This document shows positions 17,115 through 26,124 of a stretch of 64,000 nucleotides of DNA, one piece after another (position 1 is the stretch's first letter; the number at the start of each line of letters is the position of its first letter). The translations under genes and the position numbers were made by a program. The notes beneath the pieces were generated by a model that did not search any database, was not told where the DNA came from, and was given only the letters and a program-made list of their open reading frames with translations. The stretch comes from an uncultured Eubacterium sp. (GTDB lineage Bacteria; Bacillota; Clostridia; Lachnospirales; Lachnospiraceae), in NCBI GenBank assembly GCA_910589665.1, contig CAJUTR010000004.1, positions 62,001-126,000 of the forward strand, read 5' to 3'.

Positions 17115-17708
17115 TCACACCGCCAAAATCTTCAAAAACTTCACTACCTCAGCCTGTGCGTCATCTGGTACAGCCGTATCCGCCGCCCGGCCAGCCCGCT
17201 CATACTGCCGGTAAAACGCCTCATCCGAATCAAGAATGTTCACACGGTAGCCATCGGCCACGCCCGCGATCCCCTTTGACAAATAGTCCTTCATATACTT
17301 CCCGATCCCAGCATCGCGCCTTCTCTCATTCACCGACCGGATCCCCGTCACCACGCGCCCCTCGACAATGACAAAATCGAGGTTCATGATCTTCTCCGAA
17401 GACGTAAACACATAATCGGTCAAAAGCACCGCATCCGGTGAGATCGTCTCCTTCATCCGGTCATACCGGCCCTGCTCCACCGACCGGCGCGGCACCATGA
17501 CGACCAGCGCGATCACCCGCTTCGCCCCGGGAAGCACCATCAATATAGCGAGCACCGTAAACACATTTGCCCTCGTTCCCGTCGCCAGATAACCGATCAG
17601 GAACAGACCGATCCCGATGGCGGCAAATACGAGAAGCATCACCGCCTGAAACCGCTTCTGCTTCTCTATATAACCCGGTTCACACTTCGTTCCCTTCCAC
17701 TGCTTCAT
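17115..17708 (-). CDS. small membrane protein of unknown function
   Basis: A 197-residue protein with two adjacent hydrophobic helices (FQAVMLLVFAAIGIGLFLIGYL and FTVLAILMVLPGAKRVIALVVMV), followed by a soluble C-terminal part of about 130 residues. The soluble part contains LTDYVFTSSEKIMNLDFVIVEG and SDEAFYRQYERAGRA segments that I do not recognise. The start has GGAGGGG upstream and overlaps the M23 peptidase gene end by 29 bases. The context (M23 peptidase, glutamate racemase) suggests an envelope role, but no function is assigned. Confidence 0.75.
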   Translation of the reverse strand: MKQWKGTKCEPGYIEKQKRFQAVMLLVFAAIGIGLFLIGYLATGTRANVFTVLAILMVLPGAKRVIALVVMVPRRSVEQGRYDRMKETISPDAVLLTDYVFTSSEKIMNLDFVIVEGRVVTGIRSVNERRRDAGIGKYMKDYLSKGIAGVADGYRVNILDSDEAFYRQYERAGRAADTAVPDDAQAEVVKFLKILAV

Positions 17709-18507
17709 CTTGCCCCTCCAAATACCGTAAAATCTCATAGGGATTCACACTCGTTTCCTCCCCCGCAATGTCGATGTACATCCCAAAATGAAGATGCACG
17801 TCAAACTTTCCCTTCGTTCCCTCTTTGCCGTAACCCGTATTGCCCAAATACCCGAGCGTCTCTCCTGACCGCACGCTGTCCCCGGTCTTCAGGCCTTCCC
17901 GGTACGAATCCAAATGGGCGTAATAGGCGTACATACCGTGCTCGCTGCGGATACCGATGCGGTATCCGCCCAGTTCGAGCCAACCCATCTTCTCCACCAC
18001 GCCGTCACAAATGCTGACGGCCGGAAAATACCCCGCCACATTATTTGACGTCATGATATCCACCCCTTCATGCCTTCTGTCACCGCCGTAATTTCTCGCC
18101 GTCCCCCACGAGTTTTCATACGAAAGCGTCTGGCCGCCCACCCCGTCCAACGCGACTGGAAAACAGACGACATCACTCAGCACCGTCGCGAACGCATCCG
18201 CATACGAATCCACCACTTTTTCATCGAGCTGCAGCGAAAACGAGAACGGAACGCTGCTTTTCCCGTACAAAAGCTGCCGCGCCAGCGACTGGCACTTCTT
18301 CTCTGTAAACCGCTCCATCTCTCTCAGCGTATCCGCCTTGATATCAAAACAGCGGAATTCCTCGGCATCTACCTCAATAGGCACGACGGCATCCGCGCGC
18401 GCGCCGTTTATGATCCAGCCCGTTTCGGCCGGCACGATACAAAATAAAGCCGCGGCAAGGACGATCTTCCACACGCGGCCCCTTCCCTTCCTTTTAATAC
18501 GATTCAA
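17680..18507 (-). CDS. M23 family (LytM-type) peptidase
   Basis: A 275-residue exported or membrane-anchored protein. An N-terminal hydrophobic segment (VWKIVLAAALFCIVPAETGW) is followed by a ~100-residue stalk. The LytM domain has Zn ligands in RRHEGVDIM and the HLHFG motif near residue 240, plus YYAHLDSY. It probably cuts peptidoglycan cross-bridges, or acts as a non-catalytic activator if the Zn site is not occupied. Translation appears to start at a TTG inside the last codons of murI; no better start exists until about residue 64. It lies directly after murI, consistent with a wall-related role. Confidence 0.88.
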   Translation of the reverse strand: MNRIKRKGRGRVWKIVLAAALFCIVPAETGWIINGARADAVVPIEVDAEEFRCFDIKADTLREMERFTEKKCQSLARQLLYGKSSVPFSFSLQLDEKVVDSYADAFATVLSDVVCFPVALDGVGGQTLSYENSWGTARNYGGDRRHEGVDIMTSNNVAGYFPAVSICDGVVEKMGWLELGGYRIGIRSEHGMYAYYAHLDSYREGLKTGDSVRSGETLGYLGNTGYGKEGTKGKFDVHLHFGMYIDIAGEETSVNPYEILRYLEGQDEAVEGNEV

Positions 18508-19333
18508 TATTCACCACTTCCGCCTTTCCCACATGGCAGGACAAAACATCCCCCGCAAAGGAGATAAATTTTTCCACACCGTCACTGACATAATAATCAT
18601 ATGTGGGTCCCTTGTCATCTATGCCTGACGGATGGAGCAGATCGTGTTCCGTAAGAAGGACCTTGAGGGATTTCGCCGTCTCATACGCCGGGTTTACCAG
18701 TTTCACCTGTTCTCCCATCTCCCGGCCGATGATCCTGCGCAACAGCGGATAATGGGTACAGCCGAGTACGAGCGCGTCTATTTCATATTCTTTTAATTCA
18801 TGCAGATAACGTCCGGCAATATCTTCCGTAACCCGGTCTTCCCACAAGCCCTCCTCGACTAAAGGGACAAACAGCGGACACGCTTTGCTCACAACGGTAA
18901 TATCCGGGTTGATCCGGTGCAGGAATTTATCGTATATCCCGCTTTTCACCGTGCTTTCGGTTCCAATGACGCCGATATTATTCGTTTTCGTCGTATCCGC
19001 CGCCATCATTGCCCCCGGCTCCACGACCCCGATGATCGGAATATCGATCTCATCCCGTATTTCATCAAAAGCTAGCGCGCTCGCGGTATTGCAGGCAATC
19101 ACGATCGCTTTTACGTGACGCGACTGCAGGAACCGCACAATCTGCCTGCTGTAGCGGCAGACCGTGCGCTTCGACTTGCTCCCATAGGGCACCCGCGCCG
19201 TATCCCCGAAATACAGTAAATGTTCCTCTGGAAGCTGGCGCATGATCTCCCTCATCACCGTAAGACCGCCCAGGCCGGAATCAAAAACACCGATCGGCGC
19301 ATCCTGTTCCATACTTTGTTTCATCTCACTCAA
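18494..19333 (-). CDS. murI: glutamate racemase
   Basis: It supplies D-glutamate for peptidoglycan. The 279-residue product shows both catalytic cysteines, IACNTAS (residue 81) and LGCTHYPLL (residue 192), and the substrate motif GVFDSGLGGLTV near the N-terminus. The start overlaps the RND gene stop by four bases, so it is translationally coupled in the promoter 23324-23352 transcript. Confidence 0.97.
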   Translation of the reverse strand: MSEMKQSMEQDAPIGVFDSGLGGLTVMREIMRQLPEEHLLYFGDTARVPYGSKSKRTVCRYSRQIVRFLQSRHVKAIVIACNTASALAFDEIRDEIDIPIIGVVEPGAMMAADTTKTNNIGVIGTESTVKSGIYDKFLHRINPDITVVSKACPLFVPLVEEGLWEDRVTEDIAGRYLHELKEYEIDALVLGCTHYPLLRRIIGREMGEQVKLVNPAYETAKSLKVLLTEHDLLHPSGIDDKGPTYDYYVSDGVEKFISFAGDVLSCHVGKAEVVNIESY

Positions 19334-22300
19334 TCCTTATTTGGCTTATATTTTTTCCGGTTCAATATCGCGTAGATACACGGTACGACAAACAGCGTGA
19401 GGAGCGTACCATAGACAAGCCCCCCGATCGTTACGACGGCCATCGGGCGCACCATATCCGAACCGCTGTCTGAACTTACGATCATCGGGATCAGGCCGAG
19501 GATCGTCGTCAGCGCCGTCATGAGGATCGGGCGGAGCCTCGTCCTTCCCGCTTCCACGATCGCCGCGTATTTTTCCTCGCCGTCTTCCCTCAGCTGGTTG
19601 ATATAATCCACGAGCACGATTCCGTTATTTACGATAATACCAGACAACATGACAAAACCGATCATCGCGATGACGCTGACCTCGCTTCCCGACACCCACA
19701 GTCCCATAAAACCGCCGGTAAACGCAAGCGGGATCGTAAACAGGATGATAAACGGCGACAAAAGCGACTGGAACTGCGCCACCATGATCAGGTACATAAA
19801 CAAAACGGCAACAATAAACATGAGGAATACCTGTTCCATAGACTCGTTGATCGTCTCATCCTCACCCGTAAATTCCATGACATAGCCAGCCGGAACCTCA
19901 TAACCTTTGAGCGCATCCTTGATATCGTTGCTGACAAGTCCGATGTTGTGATCGTCGTCAATCGCAGCCGACACCGTCATATACCGGCTCTGTTTCTTTC
20001 GATTGATGGAATCCGGTGAATCCGCCATATCAAATGCGGCAATCTTACTCAGTTTCACTTTTTTCTTCTTCTGCGTCATCGTATCCGTATATTCGATCTT
20101 CATTTTCCGAAGATCGGCGCGTGTCAGCGACGTATCCTTTTCGTCATTGACGTAAACGTTCAATTCGTCCGTATCGGTTGAAATCGTCGTCGCGGAACTG
20201 GCTTCCTTTACCTTCGCGTTCACCTGCTGGAAGATCTGTGCCACCGTGAGCGAATACTTCATCGCCTTTGCCTTATTCACGGTGATGCGGAACTCTTCAT
20301 TGCCGTCCTCTAATCCGTTTGTCACCTCAGTGACACCGTCGACATCCTGGATCCGGCCGATCACTTCCTCGGTCACAGCCTGCAATTTATCCAAGTCTTT
20401 TCCGCGTATTTCAATCGTAATGCCTGAACCAAACATCGCGCTCATATCCATCGCGGAAGAGTTTACCGTCACGTCGCACGGATACCCTTTCTCCTCCACA
20501 TTTTTCTCGATCTGCTGTTTGATCTCCGCATTCGTCCGGTCTGTCTCCTCATCGAGCAAAAGATACATCGAGATCGCGTCATTCCCGGCGCCGGACATCG
20601 ACGACATGACACCGCCCCCGCCGGATACGGCACCGATCGTCTCGATCCCGTCGATCTCCTTCATCCACTCCATCATTTCCGTCGATACGTCGCGCAGCTG
20701 CTCTTCCGACACCGTTTCATCCTCCGGCGCGGCAACCGTAAGCGTCATCTGCGGACTCTCCATCTCCGGCATAAATGCCGTCCCCCTTGAAACCGAAAGG
20801 ACAGCAAAAACGATCAGCAGCGCAAACGAAGCGATCAAGACGATTGCCTTTTTATGCAGCAGGACGGAAAGCATACTAGCATATACATTCTGTACCTTTC
20901 CGATCACGCCTTCTTTCGACTTCCTCGTTTTCTTCAGCATACCTTGCGACATCGCTGGTACGAGCGTCAGACTGACGATCAGGCTGGCAAGCAGCGAGTA
21001 GGCAAGTGTCAATCCGAGATCCGTAAACAGCTGTCTCGTAATTCCCTCGGTAAAAATGATGGGCGCAAATACACAGATCGTCGTCAGCGTCGATGCCAGG
21101 ATCGCTCCCGCCACCTGTCTCGCTCCGTTGACGGCGGCCTCTTTGATGCCGTACCCCTCGTCGTTGCGCAGTCGGAACACGTTCTCGATCACGACGACGG
21201 AGTTATCGACGAGCATCCCGACGCCGAGCGCCAGTCCCGACAGCGAAATGATATTGAGCGTCACGCCGCTGAAATACATGAGAACGATCGCCGTCACGAC
21301 ACTGAGCGGGATCGAGCACGCGACGATGATTGTCGGCCGTAAATCCCACAAGAACAAAAACAGGATGACGATCGAGAGCAATCCACCGATCAACAGGTTC
21401 TGGACAACCGAATCCACAACCAAGTCGATATATACGCCCTGGTTCATCAAAATGCTGACATGAAGCCCTTCATTTTCCTCTTCGAGATCGCGAAACCGCT
21501 CGCCAAGCCGCTCCGTCACATCGCCGGTCGAAAATCCAGTCGCTTTCTCCATCGTAACCGCCACCGCCGGATTTCCATTTACCATCACGTACATGTCTTC
21601 GGAATTATCCGTGACTGCTACATCCGCCACGTCCGAGAGGCGGATCGGGTCAAGGCCATCCAGATCCATATCACATATGATCAGATCTTCCACGTCCTCG
21701 TCCGATTCGATCTTCTCTCCCACCTTCACGAGATAGGACGCGTCGTCATCCGTAATATATCCCGCCGGCATATCAAAATTTTCCGCCGTCAGGATGCCTT
21801 CCACCATACTTTTCGTAATGATATTTTCCAGATTCGTATTTTCCTTCGTCGTCTTCGACGAATCTTTCAGCGTGTTCTCCGCCTCATTGAGCTTACTCTC
21901 CCCATTCGACACTTCCATCTCCGCCACGCTGAGTTTGATCGCCGCCAGTACTTTCTGCTTACTGAGCTCCTGTGCCGCCTCTTTCACGGAGAGCTGTCCC
22001 TTCTCCAGCTTTGCCTTTGCGTCCGTCAGCTGCTTCTTCGCCGCAGCGATCTGTTTCTTTCCTTTCGCCAGTTCCTCCCTGCCCTTTTTCAGTTTTCCTT
22101 CCTGCTCGTTGATCTGTGTCAATCCGGCCTGCGCCTTCGCCAGTCCCTGCTCTGCCTCTACGAGTTTTGCGGGAAGTTCCTCTTCTTTGATGCCCTGCTC
22201 TTTTAATTTCGATTGCAAAACGCTGATCTGCGCGTTCACCGCCTCCAGCTTCATACGGAGTTCCGACGTCTCCCCGCTGGCAGCGATCTGTCCCTCGATC

Positions 22301-23274
22301 GCCTGCTTCTGCGCCTGTAACCCTTTTAATCCATTCTGTAACTGTTCCAGGCCGCTCTTCGCTGTCATCAGCGTCTTGATGGTGGACTCCAGCGTCGCCT
22401 TCTGGGTTTTGATCTGCGCCGTGCCCTCATTCATCTGCTTTTCCGAATCGAGAAGCGTCTTCTCCTTCGATTCAAGCTGCTTTAAGCTATTGTTTAACTT
22501 TTTCAGCGTCTTCTCCATCTTTTCCGACGACTTCGCGAGCTTCGACTCCCCTTTGGCCAGTTCCTCGGCCGTCTTCTGCTGCTGCTTGTTCAGCGAATCT
22601 TTTCCATCCTTAATCTTCTTTTTATTCTTTGTGATCTTGTCCTTCGCATCGTCCAGCTTGCCTTCCACGGCATCCTTCACTTTTCTATTCATCTTATCCA
22701 GTTTATCCTGCTGGATGATCACCTCTACCTTTTTCTGCACTTCCCCGGACGTATTAACAGACGCCACGCCTTCCACACTCTCGAGGTCCGGGATGATATC
22801 TGTCTTCGCGCGGTTCGTCACCTCGACACGGTCGATATTTTCAAAGTCGATCGCCGCCACCATGATCGGCATCATATCGGGATTGATCTTCATAATGGTC
22901 GGGCTTCCAATCGTATCGTCCCACTGGGAAGATACCATATCCAGGCTCTCCCTCATATCGATCGTAGCCGTATTCATGTCCGTACTATCATTAAACTCCA
23001 AAATCACCACCGAAACATTGCTGTTCGACACGGACGATACTTCTTTCATGTTGCTGATACTCGCCATCGCCTGTTCGACCGGCTTCGTCACGGCCGATTC
23101 CACCTCCTCCGGACTGGCGCCCGGATACGTCGTCATGACGATCGCATACGGAAATTCCATATCCGGTAAAAGATCCGTACTCATATTACGGAATGATAAG
23201 AACCCTAAAACGAGTATCAGTACAACGGCAACTAACACGGTATAGGGCCTTCTAACACTTAATTTCGATAACAT
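19330..23274 (-). CDS. giant RND family efflux transporter with coiled-coil insertion
   Basis: A 1314-residue inner-membrane pump, about 280 residues longer than typical AcrB/SwrC proteins. The first helix is near the N-terminus (TVLVAVVLILVLGFLSF). The RND motif ALGVGMLVDNSVVVIENV and the late FIVAVLFMYLIMVAQFQSLL block confirm the family. The extra length is one long K/E/Q-rich segment (about residues 190-480) with heptad character in the first extracytoplasmic loop. Neither a membrane-fusion partner nor an outer-membrane channel is encoded nearby. The coiled coil might take over the adaptor's job across the thick wall (inference). It has its own strong promoter and heads the murI-M23-rluD-DJ-1 run. 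Confidence 0.93.
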   Translation of the reverse strand: MLSKLSVRRPYTVLVAVVLILVLGFLSFRNMSTDLLPDMEFPYAIVMTTYPGASPEEVESAVTKPVEQAMASISNMKEVSSVSNSNVSVVILEFNDSTDMNTATIDMRESLDMVSSQWDDTIGSPTIMKINPDMMPIMVAAIDFENIDRVEVTNRAKTDIIPDLESVEGVASVNTSGEVQKKVEVIIQQDKLDKMNRKVKDAVEGKLDDAKDKITKNKKKIKDGKDSLNKQQQKTAEELAKGESKLAKSSEKMEKTLKKLNNSLKQLESKEKTLLDSEKQMNEGTAQIKTQKATLESTIKTLMTAKSGLEQLQNGLKGLQAQKQAIEGQIAASGETSELRMKLEAVNAQISVLQSKLKEQGIKEEELPAKLVEAEQGLAKAQAGLTQINEQEGKLKKGREELAKGKKQIAAAKKQLTDAKAKLEKGQLSVKEAAQELSKQKVLAAIKLSVAEMEVSNGESKLNEAENTLKDSSKTTKENTNLENIITKSMVEGILTAENFDMPAGYITDDDASYLVKVGEKIESDEDVEDLIICDMDLDGLDPIRLSDVADVAVTDNSEDMYVMVNGNPAVAVTMEKATGFSTGDVTERLGERFRDLEEENEGLHVSILMNQGVYIDLVVDSVVQNLLIGGLLSIVILFLFLWDLRPTIIVACSIPLSVVTAIVLMYFSGVTLNIISLSGLALGVGMLVDNSVVVIENVFRLRNDEGYGIKEAAVNGARQVAGAILASTLTTICVFAPIIFTEGITRQLFTDLGLTLAYSLLASLIVSLTLVPAMSQGMLKKTRKSKEGVIGKVQNVYASMLSVLLHKKAIVLIASFALLIVFAVLSVSRGTAFMPEMESPQMTLTVAAPEDETVSEEQLRDVSTEMMEWMKEIDGIETIGAVSGGGGVMSSMSGAGNDAISMYLLLDEETDRTNAEIKQQIEKNVEEKGYPCDVTVNSSAMDMSAMFGSGITIEIRGKDLDKLQAVTEEVIGRIQDVDGVTEVTNGLEDGNEEFRITVNKAKAMKYSLTVAQIFQQVNAKVKEASSATTISTDTDELNVYVNDEKDTSLTRADLRKMKIEYTDTMTQKKKKVKLSKIAAFDMADSPDSINRKKQSRYMTVSAAIDDDHNIGLVSNDIKDALKGYEVPAGYVMEFTGEDETINESMEQVFLMFIVAVLFMYLIMVAQFQSLLSPFIILFTIPLAFTGGFMGLWVSGSEVSVIAMIGFVMLSGIIVNNGIVLVDYINQLREDGEEKYAAIVEAGRTRLRPILMTALTTILGLIPMIVSSDSGSDMVRPMAVVTIGGLVYGTLLTLFVVPCIYAILNRKKYKPNKD

Positions 23275-23323
23275 CCTCGTATCCTCCCTGTGATTTTCTC
23301 ATCTTCAAAAACGACTCAGAAAA

Positions 23324-23352
23324 ATTATGTCACATCGCCCCATCTTTGTCAA
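23324..23352 (-). promoter_or_regulatory. strong sigma-A-type promoter of the RND-murI run
   Basis: On the minus strand a consensus TTGACA (23347-23352) and CATAAT (23324-23329) are exactly 17 bp apart, about 50 bp upstream of the start, which has a GGGAGGA ribosome binding site. Confidence 0.75.
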
Positions 23353-23435
23353 TGCCGCACATGTTTCCTATTTGTTACCAATTTGTAAACGACCGCGGTT
23401 CCCACCATGACCGCAAAGGCAGTACGACCGCTTCT

Positions 23436-24560
23436 TCAGCGGTCGGCAAATAAGAGCCACATCGCCCGGTACCAGCGCATGATCTGCCATACGCCGATCC
23501 CCTTCAGTCCGTATTCCGGCAAGAGAGCGTACTTCTGTTCCAGGCTGCGCACATCCTCAAACCAGACGACATGATCGGTCCCCTCCTCATCCACATAGGA
23601 AAAATAAGGGGACTGGGCCAGTTCATCGAACTCGATCGCGACCCCATACCGGATCGCGATCTGTACCGCCTCGATATTGCCGATCGTCCGCGCCGCCGTC
23701 TCTCCCCGTACAAATGGAAGAGACCAGTCATACCCGTAATTGGCGATCCCGATATTGATCTTCGACGGCTCGATCTCTGTTACCGCGTAGTCCAGAACGC
23801 GCCTTACCATATTTAACGGAGCAACGGCCATCGGCGGCCCGTTTTTATACCCCCACTCATACGTCATCAAAAGCACCTCATCCGCCGCATCCCCGAGCGC
23901 CGCATAATCCTTTCCCTCATATAAGAGTCCCTTCTGGTCCGCCGACGTTTTTGGCGCCAGTGCGACCGAAACCGAAAATCCGAGCGGATGCATGATCTGT
24001 GCCGCACGTCTCACAAACGCTGTAAACGCATCCCTGTCACCCGAAAGGATATACTCGAAATCAATATCAATCCCCCCATACCCCTTTTCCTGCATCAGGG
24101 CCGCCAAGCCGTTAAGGAGCCGGTCGGCAGCCGCTTCGTTCGTAACGACCTGGTGGATCAGGTTATTATTAAATTTTCCATCCTGCCCGAACGGTGTCAG
24201 TGTCAGAACTGGCACCGTCCCGTATTCCAAACTCAGCTCGATCATCCACGCATCATCCCGCGGCGGTTCGATGATACCGCCGTCCACTGTAAATCCATAC
24301 GAAAAAACAAACAGACGATTCAGAAACGGAAGCGTCTGTTCCAATACCCAGGGGCTGATATACGTATACGCATACCCCCCTGCATTTCTAGGCTGCAATC
24401 CTGCTGCCTCTTCTAATGTCCCGATCAAGAGCGCCTGCCCGACCGCCAGCGCAAACGGAGCAACGAGCTGGTTATTCCATATGATACTATCCGCACTGAC
24501 CGAATACGCTGCCGCAATCCGATCTACCGTATCGCCACTCTCTACCACATAAATTTCCAT
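23436..24560 (-). CDS. LysM-GH18 protein (YaaH/SleL-like cortex hydrolase)
   Basis: A 374-residue protein with an N-terminal LysM peptidoglycan-binding module (about 1-50, IYVVESGDTVDRIAAAYSV) and a GH18 TIM barrel. The catalytic motif GGIDIDFEY places the acid glutamate at residue 169. This architecture matches Bacillus YaaH/SleL, N-acetylglucosaminidases that act on spore cortex during germination and are deposited without a classical signal peptide; none is seen here. The ATG at 24558-24560 follows GGGGGAG. The 3' end overlaps a GACCGCT/AGCGGTC hairpin (23426-23444) with no clear U-tail. Confidence 0.9.
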   Translation of the reverse strand: MEIYVVESGDTVDRIAAAYSVSADSIIWNNQLVAPFALAVGQALLIGTLEEAAGLQPRNAGGYAYTYISPWVLEQTLPFLNRLFVFSYGFTVDGGIIEPPRDDAWMIELSLEYGTVPVLTLTPFGQDGKFNNNLIHQVVTNEAAADRLLNGLAALMQEKGYGGIDIDFEYILSGDRDAFTAFVRRAAQIMHPLGFSVSVALAPKTSADQKGLLYEGKDYAALGDAADEVLLMTYEWGYKNGPPMAVAPLNMVRRVLDYAVTEIEPSKINIGIANYGYDWSLPFVRGETAARTIGNIEAVQIAIRYGVAIEFDELAQSPYFSYVDEEGTDHVVWFEDVRSLEQKYALLPEYGLKGIGVWQIMRWYRAMWLLFADR

Positions 24561-24593
24561 AGGCTCCCCCCACACATCTCGTTTCCTAATAAT

Positions 24594-26123
24594 TTATGCG
24601 GTTCTTTTCACCATATTCCGCACAAACCCCAAAAAATACCGAAACTCCTGCGAGCGGCAGAATGCGATGGCAAATATCACATTTGGCACGATGGCACAGA
24701 TCCCCCCCTGTATCAGAAAGGCCGTCACCTCGCTCCCGGAAGCACATGTACACAAAAAAAAGCTTACGCCACCCGCCAGACAGGTCACTGCCGCATACAA
24801 AAGCTGTCTCCTCATATATCCTCCCATTCCCTTTCCAAAATAATGTTTATACAACACATACGCCTCCACCCAGAACGGAACCAAAACCGTGCTCCCGATC
24901 GTGCCGAGCAGCACCCCGGCTACGCCGTACTGCTTCACAAACCAAACCGACAGTACAAGATTCAGCACGCTTTCCACAAGAGGTTTATACCGGTCATACC
25001 AAAACATGCCGGAAGCCTCTTTAAAAATATTGGCCGTCGAACGCATACCACCGATATAGAAATTGACTGCGATCACAAGAACTGTAAATGAGGAAAGACG
25101 GTAATAATCCCCAATCCAAAGTGAAATAAACGGCTGGAACAGGCAGAGGAGCGCCGTCGCGCAAAAACCGCGCAGCCAGAAATTCAAAAACAGCACCCGG
25201 TACATCACACACTCCACATACTTCTTATCGTCTGACAACACAAGATTCCCGACACTTGCCGTCATCGCCGTGAACATTTTTGTCATCAGGCGGTTCAGGG
25301 AATCGACGACCAGCGTATAATTCGAATACAGTCCGACCGCGACCAGCCCGGCAAATTTTGATATGATGAGATTATCCGTAGAAAATACGACCACCGTGCC
25401 GATCTTGTGAAACATCATCGCAAAGACATTTTTCTTTATATCGGCGGAAACCTGTTGAGACAGCGCCGAAACGTTTTTCTCTTTTAAGTACGGAAACAGA
25501 CGATCTGCCACTACGGAAATCAGCACATTTTCACCGACCGTCACGAGGATCCCCGTGATGAGATAAGCCGCAAAGCTGCGGCTGACTGCCAATACCACAA
25601 CCTGAACGGCGCATAACACGATCCGGGAAACGGTCGTCACAGCCGTGGAAATATACTCCCGCTGACTGCATATGATCAGGGAGCGCTTATATGTAAAGAA
25701 ATAAGAGACACCTGAATCCACGACATACAGCACATAATACAGATAAATGTACGGCATGTCACCAGGCATGTCCTGTATGAGATACGGCAAAAACGGCGTT
25801 AGGACACTCCCCAACGCCAGAACCGTACAGCCGATCAGACGATACAGTTTCCGGTACAGCCGCATCATCGATTTGACAAACTCCGTATCTCCCTCCGCGA
25901 GCGGACGGTACAGCGCGTAATTGATGGCGCTGCCGACCCCCAGTTCCGTCAGTGCCAGAAAACGGAGAACGTTGGAAAACAACCCGTTCAATCCGAGATA
26001 TGTGCTCGACAAAAACTCAATGAAAACCGTGCGGTTCACAAACTGCAGAAGCAGGATGATAAAATAGGACACAAAGGAATAATTGATATTTTTTATACTG
26101 TTTTTCGTTCTGGATCGACTCAT
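24594..26123 (-). CDS. Wzx-type oligosaccharide flippase
   Basis: A 509-residue polytopic membrane protein with about 12-14 hydrophobic helices, beginning near INYSFVSYFIILLLQFVNRTVF. Charged loops match the polysaccharide-export branch of the MOP flippases. It would flip undecaprenyl-linked oligosaccharides to the outer face. The ATG at 26121-26123 (MSRSRTKNSI) follows AAAGGAAG; longer in-frame extensions lie inside the epsC-type gene. It follows that gene immediately and shares its promoter (28199-28226). Confidence 0.9.
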   Translation of the reverse strand: MSRSRTKNSIKNINYSFVSYFIILLLQFVNRTVFIEFLSSTYLGLNGLFSNVLRFLALTELGVGSAINYALYRPLAEGDTEFVKSMMRLYRKLYRLIGCTVLALGSVLTPFLPYLIQDMPGDMPYIYLYYVLYVVDSGVSYFFTYKRSLIICSQREYISTAVTTVSRIVLCAVQVVVLAVSRSFAAYLITGILVTVGENVLISVVADRLFPYLKEKNVSALSQQVSADIKKNVFAMMFHKIGTVVVFSTDNLIISKFAGLVAVGLYSNYTLVVDSLNRLMTKMFTAMTASVGNLVLSDDKKYVECVMYRVLFLNFWLRGFCATALLCLFQPFISLWIGDYYRLSSFTVLVIAVNFYIGGMRSTANIFKEASGMFWYDRYKPLVESVLNLVLSVWFVKQYGVAGVLLGTIGSTVLVPFWVEAYVLYKHYFGKGMGGYMRRQLLYAAVTCLAGGVSFFLCTCASGSEVTAFLIQGGICAIVPNVIFAIAFCRSQEFRYFLGFVRNMVKRTA

Positions 26124-26124
26124 A

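Noticed and set aside
21460..23245. Long plus-strand reading frames opposite the RND gene
   Set aside because: They mirror the coiled-coil coding sequence, have no ribosome binding sites and give low-complexity Ser/Phe-rich proteins; they are shadows of a strongly supported gene.
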